Under the pieces are notes generated by a model. It ran no database searches and had not been told where the DNA came from. It worked only from the letters and a program-made list of their open reading frames with translations. From Bacillota bacterium (GTDB taxonomy: Bacteria > Bacillota > Sulfobacillia > Symbiobacteriales > Symbiobacteriaceae): 15,906 nucleotides of DNA. The stretch is from positions 1 through 15,906 of the forward strand of contig JAQBPS010000646.1 in assembly GCA_028287415.1 (NCBI GenBank), given 5' to 3'. Below, one piece after another: positions 12,801-15,906 of this stretch; position 1 is the first letter of the stretch, and every line of letters begins with the position of its first letter. The position numbers were made by a program, and so were the translations under genes.

Positions 12801-13499
12801 TCAGGCAATGCCCCTCATACTTGCCTCTACCTGAGTGACCGCCTGTGTCAGGCGTTCCGGCGACACGCCACGCTCACGGCCGAAGGAGAAGAGACCGGCC
12901 ACCGCCGACTTCATGAACGCCTCGCCGTCCGTCTCCCGCCGGATCCGCTCCGTGGGGTCAGGGTTGTAGGTGACCGCTCCCTCCTTCACCCGCCACTCCC
13001 CGGCCAGTTCACCGGCACCCTCATCAGTGATGAGCTGCGCGGTCAGGTCCAGGTACGGGAACGCCTCCGCGATCAGCTCCCAATCCCCGGTGATGTCCTC
13101 GACCTCCGGCCACTTCCCGATGTTGTAGCTGTCGGTGAAGATGTTGCCGCTCCAGTCACACCAGCCGTGCGGGCCGCCTATGAAGCTGGAGCTGATACGG
13201 GAGGTGTACAGGTACTCCAGGGGGAGGATGCCCAGCTCATCGGCACGGGCGTCCTTGATGGCCCACCGCTCCTTCAGCCAGGCCAGCCGTGTCGGGTAGT
13301 CGTCCTGCAGTTCCGGGATCTCGTGCCAGTCGTCCCGCAACGGCATGCGCAGGATGCGGGAGATGATCTCATCCCAGTCCCGATCGTTGCCGGGCAGGTA
13401 CGACGGCATGCAGGTGCGGATCAGGATCTCGTTTGCCTGCTCCGGGGTCACCTGTACGCCGAATACCAGCAGCAGGGGCCACTTGGTCAGCTCAGTCAT
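12801..13499 (-). CDS. 232-aa hypothetical protein
   Basis: ATG at 13499 with AAGGAG six bases upstream. It begins T-K-W-P-L-L-L-V-F-G, then V-T-P-E-Q-A-N-E-I-L-I-R-T, a start that I associate with a conserved hypothetical family in Streptomyces phages. The middle is Trp/Asp/Tyr-rich (G-G-P-H-G-W-C-D-W-S-G-N-I-F at 117-130), suggesting a compact globular fold. The last 40 residues are helical. No catalytic triad, metal site or membrane segment stands out. It is a single-gene unit with its own promoter. Confidence 0.8.
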   Translation of the reverse strand: MTELTKWPLLLVFGVQVTPEQANEILIRTCMPSYLPGNDRDWDEIISRILRMPLRDDWHEIPELQDDYPTRLAWLKERWAIKDARADELGILPLEYLYTSRISSSFIGGPHGWCDWSGNIFTDSYNIGKWPEVEDITGDWELIAEAFPYLDLTAQLITDEGAGELAGEWRVKEGAVTYNPDPTERIRRETDGEAFMKSAVAGLFSFGRERGVSPERLTQAVTQVEASMRGIA

Positions 13500-13524
13500 G
13501 GTCTCTCCTTAGATGGTTGTATCT

Positions 13525-13553
13525 ACCCTACCACAAACCCCGGGAGTCCGAAG
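13525..13553 (-). promoter_or_regulatory. Promoter of the 232-aa gene
   Basis: TAGGGT (13530-13525), followed by AGATACAACCATC, is the shared -10/downstream motif. Seventeen bases upstream the hexamer is CTTCGG, a poor -35 embedded in the preceding hairpin. Either an activator or the extended motif may compensate. Confidence 0.6.
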
Positions 13554-13563
13554 ACCCCCGGGG
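13538..13563 (-). terminator. UUCG-tetraloop terminator of the 82-aa gene
   Basis: 11-bp stem (13553-13563 with 13538-13548) with one G.U wobble, closed by a C(UUCG)G tetraloop in the minus-strand RNA, and followed by TTTG. It starts five bases after the stop codon at 13569. Confidence 0.8.
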
Positions 13564-13568
13564 CTGCT

Positions 13569-13817
13569 CTACTGGTCCGGCAGGCCGCATGTACACCGGG
13601 CGAACGACTTTTCCGAGCGCGACTCACAGTCAGCAGCGTGCGGCAGCTCGTACAGGGCATCAGATGCAACCTCGCCCACAGCCGCCGCCGCGACAGAGTC
13701 CATGTAGTCCTCCGCCCGGTAGCGGTTATGCTCCGACGCCTTCTTGAAGGAGTTGAGCATCAGCGTCAGCTCCTCGCGCACGATCCGGCGGACCACTACC
13801 TCATCTTCGGGGGTCAT
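13569..13817 (-). CDS. 82-aa protein with C-terminal Cys/His motif
   Basis: ATG at 13817 with AAAGGAAA six bases upstream. Residues 1-50 are charged helices (E-D-E-V-V-V-R-R-I-V-R-E-E-L). The C-terminus carries H60-A-A-D-C64, then C75-T-C77-G, a H-x3-C...C-x-C arrangement that could bind zinc. Similar tails occur in small actinobacterial and phage proteins. Function is unknown. It lies between two hairpins, and no clear promoter is seen in the 89-base gap upstream. Confidence 0.7.
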   Translation of the reverse strand: MTPEDEVVVRRIVREELTLMLNSFKKASEHNRYRAEDYMDSVAAAAVGEVASDALYELPHAADCESRSEKSFARCTCGLPDQ

Positions 13818-13854
13818 GATGTTTCCTTTCGTTGGGTGAGGTTAGGAGGGGGGA

Positions 13855-13893
13855 GGGCTGACCGGCACCACTCCCCCCCGGGCCGGTCAGCCC
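13855..13893 (-). terminator. Terminator hairpin of the DUF6011-type gene
   Basis: Perfect 12-bp arms gggctgaccggc (13855-13866) and gccggtcagccc (13882-13893) with a 15-base loop. A smaller GCCC(TTCG)GGGC hairpin directly follows the stop codon at 13907. No T-run; C-rich sequence follows. Confidence 0.75.
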
Positions 13894-13906
13894 CGCCCCG
13901 AAGGGC

Positions 13907-14590
13907 CTAGAAGCCCATCTTTCCGGCGCAAATCTTGCCGTAGCCGTGAGCGATCGAGAACTCATCCGTGAGCTTCTTGGAGCACTTGAAGCACTGTCCG
14001 TACAGCGCCCCGAACTCACTGGCCTGCGCTTGCGTCAGGCGGTCATCCTCCGTGAGGAAGGCGAGGGGCGCCTTTCCGGCGTACTCCCATTCCTTGTACT
14101 CGGCATCCCACTTCTTGCAGTACAGGTTGTGGGTCGTGGTGCCGTACTGCGCCTTGTAGTAGACCCCGTCGTGGCAGTAGAAGCCGTCCCCGACCGCCTT
14201 CGTGATGGCCTTCGTGGCGCCCTTCACGGGCTCTTTCGGCAACCAGGGGCAGACCTTCAGAGCGTCGATCAGCTTCGTCGCGGCCTTGAATGCCAGGTAC
14301 GGCGCCTCGGCTTCGGCACGCAGGGCGTCCGGGACGACTCGGGATGCCAGCAGCTTGCCGATGTAGCTCAGCTGGTTGGAGGTGGCTCCCAGGGGCTTCT
14401 TACCGCCGCCCGTTCCCGTGCCCTTGCCGTAGCTCTTGGGGGCCGCCTCGACCGCCTTGACGTCGGGCTTCAGGGTGTAGTTGGCGAGCACCGTCTTGTA
14501 GTGCTCCGCGAAAAGGTTGCCCGGGTCGGAGGCGACGACCTCGGCCATCATTTCGAGCTGCGACTTGGTGTAGGCGGTGGCGGTAGTCAT
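13907..14590 (-). CDS. 227-aa protein with DUF6011-like C-terminal zinc motif
   Basis: ATG at 14590 with AAGGAG eight bases upstream; the longer frame to 14662 crosses the promoter and is rejected. The C-terminus has C200-F-K-C203, then L-T-D-E-F-S-I-A-H-G-Y-G-K-I-C221-A-G. This fits the DUF6011 pattern C-x2-C-x3-L-x-D-x2-S-x3-G-x-G-x2-C, a presumed zinc knuckle. Residues 68-81 (G-A-T-S-N-Q-L-S-Y-I-G-K-L-L) resemble a helix often found with DUF6011. Residues 52-66 are a Gly/Lys linker. The middle (130-180) is rich in Tyr/Trp/Lys. A role in nucleic-acid binding is plausible but unproven. It has its own promoter, divergent from the DUF2786 gene. Confidence 0.8.
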   Translation of the reverse strand: MTTATAYTKSQLEMMAEVVASDPGNLFAEHYKTVLANYTLKPDVKAVEAAPKSYGKGTGTGGGKKPLGATSNQLSYIGKLLASRVVPDALRAEAEAPYLAFKAATKLIDALKVCPWLPKEPVKGATKAITKAVGDGFYCHDGVYYKAQYGTTTHNLYCKKWDAEYKEWEYAGKAPLAFLTEDDRLTQAQASEFGALYGQCFKCSKKLTDEFSIAHGYGKICAGKMGF

Positions 14591-14633
14591 CTTGGGGTCT
14601 CCTTGGTTGGTGTCCCTGTGTTGCGATATCTCT

Positions 14634-14662
14634 ACACTAGCACATCGTTTTGATGTCTGCAA
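14634..14662 (-). promoter_or_regulatory. Promoter of the DUF6011-type gene
   Basis: TTGCAG (14662-14657), exactly 17 bases, TAGTGT (14639-14634) on the minus strand, followed by AGAGATATC, a diverged version of the shared downstream motif. It leaves a leader of about 40 bases. Confidence 0.7.
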
Positions 14663-14675
14663 CGTCGTACCGGGA

Positions 14676-14704
14676 TTGACCCAAAATATCTACCCTGGTA
14701 TTCT
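14676..14704 (+). promoter_or_regulatory. Promoter of the DUF2786 gene
   Basis: TTGACC (14676-14681), exactly 17 bases, TATTCT (14699-14704) on the plus strand, about 35 bases before the GTG start. The spacer holds TATCTACCCTG, the reverse complement of the motif in the minus promoters (CAGGGTAGATA), so a shared regulator could bind here. The two promoters fire away from each other, with -35s only 13 bases apart. Confidence 0.75.
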
Positions 14705-14738
14705 GGGTACACCTGATCCCAACACCCCCGGAGCCACC

Positions 14739-15560
14739 GTGAGCGACCAGAACACCGACCGGAACTACGCCAAGATCGAAAGCCTTTTGAGGCTCGCGGA
14801 GAACCCCGGCGCCACCCAGGAAGAGCGGGACAACGCCATGGAGAAGGCCGCAGCCATCGCGGCCAAATACCAGATCGACGCGTCCAAGCTGGACCCCAAC
14901 AGCGGGCAGTACACGCAAGAAGAGATCGTTACCCACGTCTTCGAGGTGCCCACGCTCTACGGCCTCAACTTCACACGGAGTCAGGGGCTGTACCTGGTAA
15001 TGGAGGCCATGGGTGCCAGGGCCTACCTGCAGCACGTGCACACAAAAACGCAGAACAGGCAGGTAGTGATCTACGCCACCGAGTCCACCATGGAAGTGCT
15101 GAAAGTACTCGTGCCCTCTCTGGTCCTTCAGGAGGCGAACACTAACGCCGCGTACCTCCGGAAGCTCAAGCAGGATGATCCGTGGTTCCGCGAGACACAG
15201 AGCGCCATCATGGAGTTCCGGGACTTCGGCGACACGGCGAAGAAGTACACCAAACTCCTGAACGCCGCTATCCGCACGCACCGTAAGAGCTTCTGCCTGG
15301 CGTTCTTCGTAGAGGCAGCCAAGACGGTGCGGGAGAAGCGGGCGGATGCCGTCCAGTCGGCGGGCGGGGGATACGCGCTCGTGGTGGTGGACACCGCCGC
15401 CCGCCTTGACCAGGCCATGGCGGATATCGACCTGAAGAACCACAAGGTGCGGAAGGCGAAGTGGTCGGCGGGCGCGTGGGACAAGGGGAGTGCTGCGGGG
15501 GCGGCTTCCATGGTGGGCCAGACCGAGGTTCATGGCGGGCGTACTGCCTTGACTGGGTGA
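14739..15560 (+). CDS. DUF2786-containing protein
   Basis: GTG at 14739 with GGAG five bases upstream and a good promoter just before it; a longer frame from 14577 runs through the promoters and is rejected. 273 residues. Residues 9-52 match DUF2786: Y-A-K-I-E-S-L-L-R-L-A-E-N-P-G-A-T, then A-M-E-K-A-A-A-I-A-A-K-Y-Q-I-D-A-S-K-L-D. The rest is an alpha/beta body (V-Y-A-T-E-S-like strand near 117-127, then long Lys-rich helices) and a Gly/Ala-rich tail. DUF2786 proteins are frequent in actinophages; their biochemical role is unknown. It is the only complete plus-strand protein gene here and is divergent from the accessory block. Confidence 0.85.
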   Translation: MSDQNTDRNYAKIESLLRLAENPGATQEERDNAMEKAAAIAAKYQIDASKLDPNSGQYTQEEIVTHVFEVPTLYGLNFTRSQGLYLVMEAMGARAYLQHVHTKTQNRQVVIYATESTMEVLKVLVPSLVLQEANTNAAYLRKLKQDDPWFRETQSAIMEFRDFGDTAKKYTKLLNAAIRTHRKSFCLAFFVEAAKTVREKRADAVQSAGGGYALVVVDTAARLDQAMADIDLKNHKVRKAKWSAGAWDKGSAAGAASMVGQTEVHGGRTALTG

Positions 15561-15573
15561 TAGGATCAAGCGG

Positions 15574-15618
15574 GTTCGGGTGATAGGGGGGCTGCTACGG
15601 GGCGGCCCCCCTCCGAAC
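15574..15618 (+). terminator. Bulged hairpin after the DUF2786 gene
   Basis: GTTCGG (15574-15579) pairs with CCGAAC (15613-15618). Inside it, AGGGGGGC (15585-15592) pairs with GCCCCCCT (15605-15612), leaving a 5-base bulge on the 5' side. It begins 13 bases after the stop. No T-run; it may be a terminator or a processing element ahead of the tRNA. Confidence 0.6.
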
Positions 15619-15628
15619 ATCGGATGAC

Positions 15629-15642
15629 CTGCGGAAACGCAG
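15629..15642 (+). other. GAAA-tetraloop hairpin just upstream of the tRNA
   Basis: CTGCG-GAAA-CGCAG, a perfect 5-bp stem with a GNRA tetraloop, ends seven bases before the tRNA 5' end. It may help 5' processing or be incidental. Confidence 0.4.
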
Positions 15643-15649
15643 ATTGCCA

Positions 15650-15731
15650 GCCCCCTTGGCGAAATTGGTATACGCGCCTGATTCAAGTCCAGGTGTCTTC
15701 GGACGTACCGGTTCGAGTCCGGTAGGGGGTA
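15650..15731 (+). tRNA. tRNA-Leu (anticodon CAA)
   Basis: Class II cloverleaf. The acceptor is GCCCCCT (15650-15656) with AGGGGGT (15724-15730, G.U at the end) and discriminator A15731. The D stem is GCG/CGC (15659-15661, 15673-15675). The anticodon stem is CCTGA/CCAGG with an A.C mismatch at its base, and the loop is TTCAAGT, giving anticodon CAA at 15684-15686. The long variable arm GTC-TTCG-GAC (15695-15704) is expected of Leu. The T arm is ACCGG-TTCGAGT-CCGGT (15707-15723). CCA is not encoded. It reads UUG, a rare leucine codon in high-GC hosts, and does not read UUA. Confidence 0.92.
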
Positions 15732-15761
15732 CTTCATCCCAGCAACCCAGGGAGCATCCCT

Positions 15762-15906
15762 ATGGATCCCAGCGATCTGATCTCGCGCTTCAGTTACCAC
15801 CCGCCCCGGACGCCGGAGAGGTCCGAGGAACACGAGCGCGTACGGCAGGAGTGTCGCAACTTTGTGGGCTTCCTGGACCACATTCTGCCGGAGGGGCGCG
15901 AGAAGA
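15762..15906 (+). CDS. Acb2-like (anti-CBASS) small protein, 3' end beyond window
   Basis: ATG at 15762 with AGGGAG seven bases upstream; 48 codons are visible before the edge. The N-terminus I-S-R-F-S-Y-H-P-P, then E-E-H-E-R-V-R and I-L-P-E-G-R-E-K, matches the pattern that I recall for Acb2/Tad1-hairpin-type proteins (F-x-Y-H-P-P, a helix with an x-I/V-R core, then P-x-S/G-R-E-K-S-L-A-x-T-K-L-E-E). Acb2 of phages such as PaMx33 and T4 is a hexameric sponge that sequesters the cyclic nucleotides of CBASS defence. The diagnostic second half (expected T-K-L-E-E and M-W-A-N-A-A) lies outside the window, so the call rests on the first helix only. It lies 30 bases after the tRNA, perhaps co-transcribed. 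Confidence 0.7.
   Translation, partial: MDPSDLISRFSYHPPRTPERSEEHERVRQECRNFVGFLDHILPEGREK

Noticed and set aside
14637..15881. Minus-strand frame of 414 codons opposite the DUF2786 gene and tRNA
   Set aside because: It crosses the tRNA, the hairpins and both promoters, and the plus strand has a recognised DUF2786 domain with good start signals.

Overview
The window looks like part of a temperate or lytic tailed phage (or a prophage) of a high-GC actinobacterium, most likely Streptomyces or a relative. The evidence is the GC-rich third codon positions, GTG/TTG starts, actinobacterial-type promoters (TTGAC-like -35, TANNNT -10), a head-gene block beginning with an unmistakable large terminase and portal, and small gene families (DUF2786, DUF6011, AcrVA2-like, Acb2-like) that travel in actinophages. 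Host and lifestyle are inferences. No integrase, repressor, lysis gene or origin is visible.

Left two thirds (1-10743, all on the minus strand, read right to left): a virion-assembly cluster. It starts with a coupled trio at 10743-9078 (helix-turn-helix protein, 51-aa membrane protein, calcineurin-like metallophosphoesterase). Then come a 106-aa acidic protein, large terminase, portal, MuF-type head protein, a 107-aa beta-rich probable decoration protein, a 378-aa Lys/Ala-rich protein, and a giant Ala/His/Lys/Gln-rich helical-repeat protein that runs off the left edge after 1004 codons. A major capsid protein and a maturation protease are not recognisable here and presumably lie beyond the left edge.

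Middle (10744-14590, minus strand): small, mostly separately punctuated genes, probably early or accessory. They are a 76-aa Cys/His protein, an AcrVA2-like protein, two coupled small ORFs, a 232-aa conserved-looking hypothetical, an 82-aa Cys/His protein and a DUF6011-type protein. Nearly every gap holds a strong GC hairpin, and four gaps hold a promoter with the shared core TAGNGTAGA (three continue as TACA).

Right end (14591-15906, plus strand): a divergent promoter region separates the minus genes from a DUF2786 protein, a tRNA-Leu(CAA), and the first 48 codons of an Acb2-like (anti-CBASS) protein cut by the window edge.

Most interesting: (i) rare TTA codons placed almost exclusively in the first few codons of the assembly genes and not found in the accessory genes; (ii) two long inverted repeats that would bury the ribosome-binding sites of terL and of a small accessory gene in read-through transcripts; (iii) the giant repeat protein; (iv) two candidate counter-defence genes (AcrVA2-like, Acb2-like). 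There is no gene-free stretch longer than 300 bases; the longest gaps are the tRNA-bearing interval 15561-15761, then 10744-10898 and 14591-14738, and each is described below.
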